A DNA stretch of 64,000 nt. It comes from Pseudoduganella albidiflava. Lineage in GTDB: Bacteria > Pseudomonadota > Gammaproteobacteria > Burkholderiales > Burkholderiaceae_D. Positions 26,144-34,461 of the stretch are shown here, piece after piece. The DNA is taken from the NCBI RefSeq assembly GCF_004322755.1, contig NZ_CP036401.1, positions 6,200,001 to 6,264,000 of the forward strand, in the 5' to 3' direction. Each line of letters starts with the position of its first letter. The first letter of the stretch is position 1. The position numbers and the translations under genes were made by a program. The notes under the pieces are model-generated. The model was not told the DNA's origin. It did not search any database and saw only the letters and a list, made by a program, of their open reading frames with translations.

Positions 26144-27451
26144 ATGGCTAACATCATCGGCGCGATCGCGTCTTCCCACACTCCCACGATCGGCTTCGCG
26201 CTGGACGCGAACAAGCAGCACGACGCCGTCTGGGCCCCAATCTTCAAGGCCTACGAGCCGGTGCAGCAATGGCTGGCGGAAAAGAAGCCCGACGTGCTGC
26301 TGATGATCTTCAACGATCACGTGACGTCGTTCTTCTTCGACCATTACTCGGCGTTCGCACTGGGCATCGGCGACGAATACAAGCCCGCCGACGAAGGCGG
26401 CGGCGCGCGCGACCTGCCCGCTATCGCCGGGCACACCGGCCTGGCGCAGCACATCGGCCAGTCGCTGATGGCCGATGAATTCGACATGTCGTTCTTCCAG
26501 GACAAGCCGCTCGACCATGGCTGCTTCTCGCCGCTGTCGATCATGTGGCCGCACGACGGCGCCGGCCCGAACCCATGGCCGGGCAGCATCGTGCCGCTGC
26601 AGGTGGGCGTGCTGCAATTCCCCGTGCCGTCCGGCCGCCGGTGCTACAAGCTGGGACAGGCGCTGCGCCGCGCCATCGAGAGCTTCCCGGAAGACCTGGA
26701 CGTGGCGATCGTGGCGACCGGCGGCCTGTCGCACCAGGTGCACGGCGAACGCGCGGGCTTCAACAACACCGAGTGGGACAGCCGCTTCCTCGACATGTTC
26801 GAAGCCGACCCGGAAGCGCTGCTGGACCTGACGCACGCCGACTTCGCCCGCCTGGGCGGCTGGGAAAGCGCCGAAGTGGTGATGTGGATGATCATGCGCG
26901 GCGCGATGGCCGGCAAGATCGACTGCCTGCACCGCGAGTACTACCTGCCGTCGATGACCGGCATCGCCGTGTCGATCTACCAGAATGCCGTCGAGGTGGA
27001 CCCGGCGCTGCACCAGCGCGCCGTCGAACGGCACCGCGAGCACATCGCGCACCAGACGAAAGGTGCCGAAGAGCTGGAGGGTACCTATCCGTTCACGCTG
27101 GAGACCAGTGCGCGCGCCTACCGCATCAACAAGTACCTGCACCAGCTGATCGAGCCGGAGTTCCGCGCGCGCTTCAAGGAAGCGCCGGAAGCCACGTACG
27201 ACGAGGCTGGCCTGACGGACGTCGAACGGCAACTGGTCTCGCAGCGCGACTGGCAGGGCATGATCCGCTACGGCGTGATCTTCTTCCTGCTGGAAAAGCT
27301 GGGCGCGGCGGTGGGCGTGTCGAACCTGCACATCTACGCGGCGATGCGCGGCGAAACGCTGGAAGCGTTCCAGAAGACGCGCAACACCAAGGCCCTGTAC
27401 TCGGTGGGCGGCGCGGCCAAGGACGCCGACTGGAACAAGCCGAAGACCTGA
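26144..27451 (+). CDS. galA: gallate dioxygenase
   Basis: A 435-aa type II extradiol dioxygenase that opens gallate directly between C4 and C5 to 4-oxalomesaconate. Iron ligands are H12 (ASSHTPTIGF), H59 (IFNDHVTSFFFDHY) and E241 (GGWESAEVVMW); the catalytic histidine is H197 (TGGLSHQVHG). Residues 1-280 correspond to the LigB-like large subunit. Residues 300-430 correspond to LigA-like small-subunit sequence (INKYLHQLIEPEFRARFKEA), fused as in GalA and DesB (about 420 aa) rather than split as in LigAB. No ribosome site better than a weak GGAA precedes the ATG. Followed by the porin gene. Confidence 0.95.
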   Translation: MANIIGAIASSHTPTIGFALDANKQHDAVWAPIFKAYEPVQQWLAEKKPDVLLMIFNDHVTSFFFDHYSAFALGIGDEYKPADEGGGARDLPAIAGHTGLAQHIGQSLMADEFDMSFFQDKPLDHGCFSPLSIMWPHDGAGPNPWPGSIVPLQVGVLQFPVPSGRRCYKLGQALRRAIESFPEDLDVAIVATGGLSHQVHGERAGFNNTEWDSRFLDMFEADPEALLDLTHADFARLGGWESAEVVMWMIMRGAMAGKIDCLHREYYLPSMTGIAVSIYQNAVEVDPALHQRAVERHREHIAHQTKGAEELEGTYPFTLETSARAYRINKYLHQLIEPEFRARFKEAPEATYDEAGLTDVERQLVSQRDWQGMIRYGVIFFLLEKLGAAVGVSNLHIYAAMRGETLEAFQKTRNTKALYSVGGAAKDADWNKPKT

Positions 27452-27569
27452 TTGTCCTGAAGCGGGCCGGCGAGCCCGCTCCCCTGATCCGATGCCACCC
27501 TCCTCCGGCCGGGGCGCGGTATCGCTCATCCCTGCACGAACAACCATCCGATTCACTCGAGGAGACAGC

Positions 27570-28667
27570 ATGAAGAAAACCCTGATCGCCAGCGCCATCG
27601 CCGCTTGCGCGATGGCCGGCGCGTTGCCGGCGCAGGCACAGAGTTCAATATCAGTTTATGGACTGATCGACGGCGCCGTGGAGCACTACACCAACGCCGA
27701 CGCGGCCGGCAACGGCGTCACGCGCAGCCCGAGCCTGGGCGGCGGCATGTTCCCGTCCCGTATCGGCTTCAAGGGTTCCGAAGACCTGGGCGGCGGCCTG
27801 AAAGCCATCTTCACGCTGGAAAACGGCTTCGCGCCCGATGCCGGCACCATCAACCAGGGCGGCCGGCTGTTCGGCCGGCAGGCCTGGGTCGGCCTGGCCG
27901 GCAGCTGGGGCCAGGTGACGATCGGCCGCAACTACAACATGCTGTATGTGTCGTCGTTCGACGTCGACGTGTTCGGCCCGTCGCAATACGGCCTGGGTGC
28001 GCTCGATCCGGCGGTGCCGAATGGCCGCAGCGACAATTCGGTCGCCTACAAGGGCACGTTCAACGGCGTCACGCTGGGTGCCACGTACAGCCTGGGACGC
28101 GACACGTCGGCTGCGGGCGGCGCCTCCGGCACGAACTGCGCCGGCGAATCGGCCGCCGATGCGCAAGCCTGCCGCGAATGGTCGGCGCTGCTGCGTTATG
28201 ACCGTCCCACCTGGGCGGTGGTGGCCGCCTATGACCGGATCCACGGCAGCCCCACGGCGGCCAATGGCCTGAACACGAGCGACAAGACGGACAGCCGCCT
28301 GCACGTCGCCGGCTTCGTCAAGGGCAGCGACTGGAAGGTGGGCGGCGGCGTGCTGCTGCGCGAGAACGAAGGCTCGGCGACGCAGCCGAAGAGCCGGCTG
28401 TATTACCTGGGCGCGGCGTACAACGCCACGCCGCTGCTGACGATCGACGGCCAGGTGGGCAAGCTGGATTACCGCGCCACCGGCAACGATACGAAGCAGG
28501 CGCTGCTCCGTGCCACATACCTGCTGTCGACCCGCACCGCCGTCTACATTGCCGGCGGCCGGCTGGACAACGACGGCACGGCCGCCGTCGCGCTTTCCGC
28601 CGGGGGCTCGGTCGGCGCGGGCATGGGGCAGACCGGCATCATCACCGGCATCAAGCACGCGTTCTGA
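27570..28667 (+). CDS. outer-membrane porin, Burkholderiales OmpC-like family
   Basis: A 365-aa secreted protein with a 23-residue signal peptide (KKTLIASAIAACAMAGALPA). The mature start SSISVYGLIDGAVEHYTNAD and the blocks SRIGFKGSEDLGGGLKAIFT, GRLFGRQAWVGLAGSWGQVT are typical of 16-stranded Burkholderia-type porins; the C-terminus ends KHAF with the terminal Phe needed for Bam recognition. It follows galA by about 120 bp and probably lets gallate cross the outer membrane. It takes the place of the OprD-type GalP of Pseudomonas. AGGAGA precedes the ATG. Confidence 0.88.
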   Translation: MKKTLIASAIAACAMAGALPAQAQSSISVYGLIDGAVEHYTNADAAGNGVTRSPSLGGGMFPSRIGFKGSEDLGGGLKAIFTLENGFAPDAGTINQGGRLFGRQAWVGLAGSWGQVTIGRNYNMLYVSSFDVDVFGPSQYGLGALDPAVPNGRSDNSVAYKGTFNGVTLGATYSLGRDTSAAGGASGTNCAGESAADAQACREWSALLRYDRPTWAVVAAYDRIHGSPTAANGLNTSDKTDSRLHVAGFVKGSDWKVGGGVLLRENEGSATQPKSRLYYLGAAYNATPLLTIDGQVGKLDYRATGNDTKQALLRATYLLSTRTAVYIAGGRLDNDGTAAVALSAGGSVGAGMGQTGIITGIKHAF

Positions 28668-29067
28668 GCCCCGCCCGTTGGCCGCACTGGTGTCGGACTC
28701 CCGCAGGATGTCGGACACCGGTCTTTCCGCGCCCGCTACAAAAAACGGTGACAGGCTCTAATGCCGTGAAGTTAAGCGTCATCCGGCATTGACAGCGCAT
28801 GCATTCACCCCCAACAGCGAAGGGCTGGGGTCAGACCCGCCGGGACTGACCCCGGTATTTGCACTTGGGGTGAATTAACTATGGAAATTGGTGACTGTCA
28901 CCGTTTTTGCGGGTGCCGGCCAACGGTCTTTCCGCGCCCGCCAGCGCCGCCGCCGCGTTGTCCATGCGCGACTCAGCCATCTCCCAAAAGTTAAAGTAAT
29001 TTCTGAAGTATGCGCTTCAAGTCCCGGACTTGATATGATGGCTGCAAGCGTAACAACGGAGGCAGCC
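28668..29067. other. repeat-bearing intergenic region
   Basis: About 400 bp with no gene. It holds GTC-N-GAC half sites (28689 and 28709), a 104-bp repeat listed separately, and a GGTGACTGTCACC palindrome (28890-28902) followed by five T. The promoter of the next small gene lies near 28985-29040. Confidence 0.7.
28769..28872 (+). repeat. 104-bp dispersed repeat, copy 1
   Basis: Starts AAGTTAAGCGTCATCCGGCA, includes CAACAGCGAAGGGCTGGGGT followed by an inverted pair (GGGGTCAGACCC and ACTGACCCC), and ends CTTGGGGTG. A near-identical copy lies at 62875-62979. Differences are scattered substitutions plus short indels. Confidence 0.85.
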
Positions 29068-29304
29068 ATGGACGATTCAGTCTACGACGAGGCCCGGGCC
29101 GACTGGCGCACGGCGCAATGCGTCGATACGGGCGTGAAGGTATCGATGGCCGATGGCGTCACGCCCGCGCTCGAATTCATGCTCAAGTGCGGCGTGCCGC
29201 GCGGGGTGGCGATGCGCGTGCTCGCCGGGCCGCGCTTCGGGCGTCCTGCGCGCTCCAGGCTCCCGGCCGCCGGCCCGGCGCCGGAGCTTTACAAATCCTC
29301 GTGA
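29068..29304 (+). CDS. small conserved-looking hypothetical protein
   Basis: A 78-aa protein with a strong ribosome site (GGAGGCAGCC before the ATG at 29068). The sequence DDSVYDEARADWRTAQCVDT and DGVTPALEFMLKCGVPRGVA looks like a folded domain; the end is Pro/Arg-rich. I do not recognise a family. It ends inside the convergent siderophore-interacting gene, overlapping by 16 bp. The alpha-helical middle and two cysteines are all that can be said. Confidence 0.6.
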   Translation: MDDSVYDEARADWRTAQCVDTGVKVSMADGVTPALEFMLKCGVPRGVAMRVLAGPRFGRPARSRLPAAGPAPELYKSS

Positions 29305-30017
29305 TGGTCGGAAGCGCCCCGCTTCCAGTATGCCGAGATCCGGCTGGCGGTACGGGGGAAGCCTTTTTCGCCATGCACCACGTCGCGCACCTGCGCGGCG
29401 ATCGACGCTTCGCCGCCAAACCACACGAACGCATCGTCGGCCGGTAGCGGGATCGCGCGAATCGCCTCCACCAGCGCGGCGCCGTCGGCCACTTGCCACA
29501 CGTCGAGCTGCGCAGCGGTGGCGAGGGCCACGTCATCGCCGCCGGCGACGACGACGATCGCGCGCACGCCCGCAGGCAGTTCTTCCATGCGGCGCCGGAT
29601 CGCCGGCAGCGCGGCCGAGTCGCCGGCCAGCAGGTGCCATGCGTAGTCGGCGGGGATGATCATCGAGCCGCGCGGGCCGCCGATCGTGACGCGCTGGCCG
29701 ACGGCGGCCTGGCGCGCCCAGGCCGACGCCTTGCCCTCACCGTGCAGCGCGAACTCGATCGTCAGCTCGCACGCGGCGCGATCATACCGGCGCGGCGTGT
29801 AGTCGCGGCGTACCGTCTCGCCGGACGGATCGTCGAAGATGAATTTCACGTGGTCGTCGAACGATGCGGAAACGAAGTCCGCCAGGTCGCCGCCGCGGAA
29901 CGTGACCGCCACGAAGTGCGCGCCGAGGGGCGCCACGCCGACCACCTCCACATCGCGCCGTTTCAATTCGTGCCGCACGCGCCGCACCCGGCTCGAAGTT
30001 TCCATGCCTGCTTCCAT
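29289..30017 (-). CDS. siderophore-interacting protein (FAD-dependent ferric reductase)
   Basis: A 242-aa cytosolic flavoprotein of the ViuB/YqjH (SIP) family that releases iron by reducing ferric siderophores. The FAD-binding part has RRDYTPRRYDRAACELTIEF (flavin loop RxYTxR) and GPRGSMIIPADYAWHLLAGD; a C-terminal NAD(P)H-like domain includes FVWFGGEASIAAQVRDVV and a closing RISAYWKRGASDH, the usual SIP signature. The ATG at 30017 is used, with GGAG upstream; 30005 is also possible. It is divergent from the DUF3649-PepSY operon, and a Fur-like box lies between them. Confidence 0.88.
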   Translation of the reverse strand: MEAGMETSSRVRRVRHELKRRDVEVVGVAPLGAHFVAVTFRGGDLADFVSASFDDHVKFIFDDPSGETVRRDYTPRRYDRAACELTIEFALHGEGKASAWARQAAVGQRVTIGGPRGSMIIPADYAWHLLAGDSAALPAIRRRMEELPAGVRAIVVVAGGDDVALATAAQLDVWQVADGAALVEAIRAIPLPADDAFVWFGGEASIAAQVRDVVHGEKGFPRTASRISAYWKRGASDHHEDL

Positions 30018-30127
30018 CCGCCGCTCCAATTAGTTGATAAGGTCCCCTATTCTGCGCGCGATTGGTGGACTTGGTCAACTAACTTCGCGGCGCTGTTCAT
30101 CCTTGCACATTCGGTCCAATCTTGCCA

Positions 30128-30150
30128 TAATTGAGAATAGTTCTCATTTG
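30128..30150. promoter_or_regulatory. Fur-like box between divergent iron genes
   Basis: TGAGAATAGTTCTCA (30132-30146) is a 7-1-7 inverted repeat with one mismatch in an AT-rich stretch, close to the Fur consensus. It lies about 115 bp before the SIP gene and 94 bp before the DUF3649 gene, so both could be iron-repressed. Confidence 0.6.
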
Positions 30151-30239
30151 TATTCGCACCCATTAGTAATCACACCTATTAACGCATCGCCGCCGGACAT
30201 TCGCCCTCCCGGCGCCGCGTGCCACCTCACAAGCCAGCC

Positions 30240-30569
30240 ATGCAAGCACAACCAACGATGGGGCCGCCAGCCGCCAAACCCAGAAAACCCGGCCCCGGCT
30301 GGCGCTACCGCACCGGCGTCGCGGTGCGCGCGCTCGCGGCGATCCTCGGCGGCTATGCACTGTCCGCCGCATGGGCGGCGGCGCTGGCACTGACCCTGCC
30401 GACCGTGCGTGTGGAAGCCGCGCTGACGGCGACCATGACCGCGCTGGCGATCTACCCCTGCGCGGCGATGTGGTGCTTCGGCGCGCGCACGGCGCAGCGC
30501 GCCGTCACCGGCCTGGCGATCGCCGGCGTGGTGCCCGCCGCCATCCTGTTGCTGAAGGGGGCCGCATGA
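30240..30569 (+). CDS. DUF3649-type small membrane protein
   Basis: A 109-aa protein. After a 30-residue cytosolic Pro/Lys-rich start there are three membrane segments (VAVRALAAILGGYALSAAWA, TATMTALAIYPCAAMWCFGA, GLAIAGVVPAAILLL). Size and the WRYRTGVAVRALAAILGGY block match DUF3649 proteins, which are found with PepSY membrane proteins in iron-uptake loci. The ATG at 30240 is the first; its ribosome site is weak. It overlaps the PepSY gene by 4 bp. Confidence 0.75.
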   Translation: MQAQPTMGPPAAKPRKPGPGWRYRTGVAVRALAAILGGYALSAAWAAALALTLPTVRVEAALTATMTALAIYPCAAMWCFGARTAQRAVTGLAIAGVVPAAILLLKGAA

Positions 30570-32197
30570 AAGAAGGCATCCGCCAGTCGATGGCATGGCT
30601 GCATACCTGGTCCGGCCTGCTGGTGGGCTGGATACTGTTCATGGTGTTCGCGGCCGGCACCGCCAGCTACTTCCGCGACGAGATCACGCTGTGGATGAAG
30701 CCCGAACTGCACGGCGTGGCGCATGCGGTGGTCCCGCAGGCGGTGGCGGTGGCGAACGCCGTCGAGACGCTGCAGGACAAGGCGCCGAAGTCGCAGCGCT
30801 GGTTCATCACGCTGCCGACCGAGCGCGAGCCTGGCCTGCGCGTAAGCTACAACGCCAAGCCGCCGCCGGGCGAAGGCGGTGGCCGCCAGCGCAACCTGAA
30901 GAACCTGACGCTCGATCCGGCCACGGGCGCCGAACTGTCGGCCCCGCGCGAGACGCGCGGCGGCGATTTCCTGTATCGCCTGCACTTCGACCTGCATTAC
31001 ATGTCGCCCCTCTGGGGCCGCTGGATCGTCGGCTTCTGCGCCATGTTCATGCTGGTGGCGATCCTGTCGGGCATCGTCACGCACAAGCGCATCTTCAAGG
31101 ACTTCTTCACGTTCCGGCCGAAGAAGGGCCAGCGTTCGTGGCTGGACTTCCACAATGTCTCGGCCGTGCTGGCCCTGCCCTACCACCTGATGATCACGTA
31201 CACCGGCCTGCTGACGCTGATGTTCATGTACTTCCCGCAGGGCATACAGGCGGTGTACCAGGACAAGCAGGAGACCTTCTTCTCGGAACTGTTCGGCAAT
31301 CCACCCTCGGATGCCAAGGCGGCCCGCGTGCCCGCGCCGCTGGCCCCGCTGGCGCCGATGGTCGAACAGGCCACGCGCACGTGGAACGGCGCGCCGGTGG
31401 GCCGGGTGACGGTGGCCTTCCCGAACGACGCCAACGCCACCGTCTCGATCACGCAGCAGACCGGCCACGCCATCAGCTACGACGTGCCCACCATCGTGTT
31501 CGACGGCGTGACCGGCCGCGTGGCATCGGCCGCGCCGGAACACAGCGGGGCGGCCAAGGATACCCGCGGCGTGATGTACGGCCTGCACGTGGCGCGCTTT
31601 GGCGATCCGTTCACGCGCTGGCTGTTCTTCACCTGCGGCCTGGCCGGCTGCCTGATGGTGGCCACCGGCCTGCTGCTGTGGGCCGTGAAGGAACGGCCGA
31701 AGCACCTGAAGGCCCATGCCGGGAAGGTCGGCTTCAGCCTGCGCCTTGTGGATGGCCTGAACATCGCCGCCGTGGCCGGCCTGCCGCTGGCGATGGCCGT
31801 GTACTTCTGGGCCAACCGGCTGATCGAGACGGGCATCGCGCAGCGGCCGGAGGCGGAAATCCGCTGGTTCTTCACGGCGTGGGGCATCGCCGCCATCGCC
31901 GCGCTGGTCAAGCCGGGGCGCCCGATGTGGCGGATCCAGCTGGCGCTTGGCGGCCTGGCCTTCGCCCTGCTGCCGCTGCTGAACGGTGTCACGGGCGGCG
32001 CCCACCTCGGTACCAGCATCGCCCGGGGCATCTGGGCGGTGGCCGGCTTCGACCTGGTGACCCTGCTGCTGGGCGCCTTCCTGCTGTACAGCAGTCATTA
32101 CCTGGGCAAGGCGAGGGCACCGAAGGCCGCCCGCGCTGCGCCGACACCAGGCAGCGGAACGGATGCCAAGCCTGAACTTGCCGGGAGCAACGCATGA
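30566..32197 (+). CDS. PepSY-associated TM protein (iron-regulated membrane protein)
   Basis: A 543-aa inner-membrane protein. It opens with RQSMAWLHTWSGLLVGWILF, the PepSY-TM start with its membrane histidine (H13), followed by a long periplasmic region. Further helices hold FLYRLHFDLHYMSPLWGRWI, IVTHKRIFKDFFTFRPKKGQRS and WLDFHNVSAVLALPYHLMIT, all with conserved His residues that may bind heme or metal. Members are thought to reduce or move ferric siderophore iron, or to pass electrons across the membrane; this is not proven. Overlaps of 4 bp with both neighbours show a tight operon. Confidence 0.88.
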   Translation: MKEGIRQSMAWLHTWSGLLVGWILFMVFAAGTASYFRDEITLWMKPELHGVAHAVVPQAVAVANAVETLQDKAPKSQRWFITLPTEREPGLRVSYNAKPPPGEGGGRQRNLKNLTLDPATGAELSAPRETRGGDFLYRLHFDLHYMSPLWGRWIVGFCAMFMLVAILSGIVTHKRIFKDFFTFRPKKGQRSWLDFHNVSAVLALPYHLMITYTGLLTLMFMYFPQGIQAVYQDKQETFFSELFGNPPSDAKAARVPAPLAPLAPMVEQATRTWNGAPVGRVTVAFPNDANATVSITQQTGHAISYDVPTIVFDGVTGRVASAAPEHSGAAKDTRGVMYGLHVARFGDPFTRWLFFTCGLAGCLMVATGLLLWAVKERPKHLKAHAGKVGFSLRLVDGLNIAAVAGLPLAMAVYFWANRLIETGIAQRPEAEIRWFFTAWGIAAIAALVKPGRPMWRIQLALGGLAFALLPLLNGVTGGAHLGTSIARGIWAVAGFDLVTLLLGAFLLYSSHYLGKARAPKAARAAPTPGSGTDAKPELAGSNA

Positions 32198-32565
32198 GCG
32201 CCGCCATCTTCTTCACCATCGCCGCGCTGGGCGCGGCCGCCGCCGGGTTCGGCGGCCTGGGCCTGGCCATGGACCGGCACTGGGAAGCCATCCACGGCCG
32301 CGGCAGCGTGCCCGCGCCATCGCTGCGCCGCCTGCTGCAGCTGGGAGGCAGCGCCGCGCTGGCGATCTCGCTATGGTGCTGCCTGGCCGTGCACGAGGCA
32401 GACAATGCCGGCCAGGCCGTCGTGCTGTGGTGCGGCGTGCTGTCGGTGGCCGCGTGGAGTTCGGTGGCGGTGATGACCTATGCCGCGCAGCATGCGCGCC
32501 ACTCGGCGGCCGGTGCCGCGCTCGTGGCCTGCGCCACCGCCGTGCTGGCGCTGGTGCTGCGCTGA
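32194..32565 (+). CDS. DUF3325 family membrane protein
   Basis: A 123-aa protein with four membrane segments, the first at the very N-terminus. The block GFGGLGLAMDRHWEAIHGR with its DRH motif is characteristic of DUF3325, a family that follows PepSY proteins in siderophore-uptake loci. The ATG overlaps the PepSY stop by 4 bp. Probably an accessory of the PepSY reductase; the role is unknown. It ends 3 bp from the convergent MarR gene. Confidence 0.75.
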   Translation: MSAAIFFTIAALGAAAAGFGGLGLAMDRHWEAIHGRGSVPAPSLRRLLQLGGSAALAISLWCCLAVHEADNAGQAVVLWCGVLSVAAWSSVAVMTYAAQHARHSAAGAALVACATAVLALVLR

Positions 32566-32568
32566 AGC

Positions 32569-33054
32569 TTAGCCTTCACCGCCCAGCGCGTTTTGCGCAC
32601 CCTGCGCATCGAGCGTGGCGCGCACCTTTTCCAGCAGCGCCAGCAACTGCCGGCGCTCGCTCTCGTCGAGGCCCGCCGCCGCCACCCGCGCCAGCTGCTC
32701 GCCGCTCTTCTGCACACTGCGCGCGATCGCCTTGCCCTGCTCGGTGACGTGCAGCCGCGTGCTGCGGCGGTCCGCATCGTCCGCGGTGGCTTCCAGCAAG
32801 CCCTGCTCTCGCAAGGCGCGCACCAGCCGTGCCAGCTGCGCCTTGTCGCGCCCGGAATGGGCCACCAGGTCGCTCTGCGTAGCGCCGGGATACCGGGCGA
32901 AGTAACCGAGCACCTTGCCTTCCAGGTGCGTCAGGCCGCTCGGGCCATCGCGCAGCGCGCGGTACTGGTGCGCGCGGTACTGGTGCATGATCGAATGGAT
33001 CGCTTCGAAGACGGCGCTGGCGCTATCGGGGGACTTGTCGCTGGAGGGGGGCAT
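32569..33054 (-). CDS. MarR family transcriptional regulator
   Basis: A 161-aa winged-helix protein. Helices 3-4 are GATQSDLVAHSGRDKAQLAR and the wing is LLEATADDADRRSTRLHVTE (the DxRS motif). MarR proteins usually repress until a small aromatic or oxidant binds. The ATG at 33054 was chosen (MPPSSDK); the longer frame has no ribosome site. An internal perfect duplication (HQYRA twice) comes from a 15-bp repeat near 32970. Divergent from the DUF819 gene, which it may control. Confidence 0.88.
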   Translation of the reverse strand: MPPSSDKSPDSASAVFEAIHSIMHQYRAHQYRALRDGPSGLTHLEGKVLGYFARYPGATQSDLVAHSGRDKAQLARLVRALREQGLLEATADDADRRSTRLHVTEQGKAIARSVQKSGEQLARVAAAGLDESERRQLLALLEKVRATLDAQGAQNALGGEG

Positions 33055-33204
33055 GATCGTGAGGAGTAGTGGGGCCCCGCGAGTATACCCCGCCGCGCCG
33101 CCTGTAGAATGCCGTAGCCCGCGGGACACCGTCCGGCGGCAGCGCCTTTGCCGGCTCCCCTACCCGGGGCGCCGCCGGAGCCACGACAACCTGATGATCA
33201 TTTT

Positions 33205-34449
33205 ATGCAGACCAGCATTCCACTCGTTACCAACGATGCCATCGTGCTCGGCATACTCGCCACCATCCTCGGCCTCGTCTTCTGGACCTCGTCACGGCCC
33301 GACGGCATCTGGAAAAAAATCTACACCTACGTGCCGTCGCTGCTGCTGTGCTACCTGGTCCCGGCCATCCTCAATACGCTCGGCATCATCGACGGCAGCC
33401 ATTCGAAGCTGTATCCGATGGCGCGCGATTACCTGCTGCCCGGCGCCCTGGTGCTGCTGTGCATCGCCACCGATTTCGGCGCCATCGTGCGGCTGGGCCC
33501 CAAGGCGCTGATCATGTTCCTGACCGGCACCGCCGGCATCATGCTGGGCGCCATCGTGTCGTTCGAAGCGATGCGCTTCATCCATCCGGAAACCGTGGCC
33601 GGGGAAACCTGGCGCGGCCTGACCACGATCACCGGAGCCTGGATCGGCGGCGGCGCCAACCAGGCGGCGATGAAGGAAGTGTTCGAGGTCGACGCCAACG
33701 TGTTCGGCCAGTTCGTCGCGGTCGACGTCGTGATCGCCAATCTCTGGATGGCCGTGCTGCTGTTCCTGGCCGGCCGTGCCGACGCGTTCGACCGCTGGAC
33801 CGGTGCCGATGTCTCCGCGATCAACGCGGTCAAGGCGCGGATCGAACGTTACCAGGCCGCGCATGCCCGCATCCCCACGCTGGCCGACGTGATGATCGTG
33901 CTGGCCGTGGCGCTGGGCGTCTCCGGCCTGTCGCACGCGCTGACCGGCCCTACGCTGCAATGGATCGGCAGCCTGCCGGCGGAGTGGAACCTGAAGGACT
34001 ACAGCCTCACGTCGGCCTTCTTCTGGATGGTGGTCTTCGCCACCACGTTCGGGCTGCTGCTCAGTTTTACCAAAGCGCGCAATCTCGAAGGCGCCGGTGC
34101 CTCGACCATCGGTTCGGCCATGGTGTACTTCCTGGTGGCGACGATCGGCATGCAGATGGACCTGTCCGCCCTGGTCGAGCGGCCATGGCTGTTCCTGCTT
34201 GGGGCGATCTGGATCTCCGTGCATGGCGGCCTGATGCTGCTGGTGGCGAAGCTGATCCGCGCTCCGCTGTTCTTCATGGCGGTGGGATCGCAGGCCAACG
34301 TCGGCGGCGCCGCGTCCGCGCCGGTGGTGGCCAGCGTCTTCCATCCATCGCTGGCGCCGGTCGGCGTGCTGCTGGCGGTGCTGGGCTACGCGCTCGGCAC
34401 CTACTGCGCCTACATCACGGGGCTGGTGCTGCGCGCGCTGGCGACTTGA
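33205..34449 (+). CDS. DUF819 family membrane protein
   Basis: A 414-aa inner-membrane protein with about 11 segments. Conserved blocks include GGGANQAAMKEVFEVDANVF, VDVVIANLWMAVLLFLAG and the C-terminal VGSQANVGGAASAPVVASVF. DUF819 proteins (YjcL-like) resemble the ion-transporter superfamily, but no substrate is known. The ATG at 33205 has only a weak ribosome site; an in-frame upstream start is possible. Monocistronic, convergent with the LysR gene of the choline-sulfate locus, and divergent from marR. Confidence 0.8.
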   Translation: MQTSIPLVTNDAIVLGILATILGLVFWTSSRPDGIWKKIYTYVPSLLLCYLVPAILNTLGIIDGSHSKLYPMARDYLLPGALVLLCIATDFGAIVRLGPKALIMFLTGTAGIMLGAIVSFEAMRFIHPETVAGETWRGLTTITGAWIGGGANQAAMKEVFEVDANVFGQFVAVDVVIANLWMAVLLFLAGRADAFDRWTGADVSAINAVKARIERYQAAHARIPTLADVMIVLAVALGVSGLSHALTGPTLQWIGSLPAEWNLKDYSLTSAFFWMVVFATTFGLLLSFTKARNLEGAGASTIGSAMVYFLVATIGMQMDLSALVERPWLFLLGAIWISVHGGLMLLVAKLIRAPLFFMAVGSQANVGGAASAPVVASVFHPSLAPVGVLLAVLGYALGTYCAYITGLVLRALAT

Positions 34450-34461
34450 CGCCCGCAGCCC

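Noticed and set aside
27461..27480. terminator after galA
   Set aside because: A 7-bp GC stem exists, but no T-run follows, so read-through into the porin gene is more likely.
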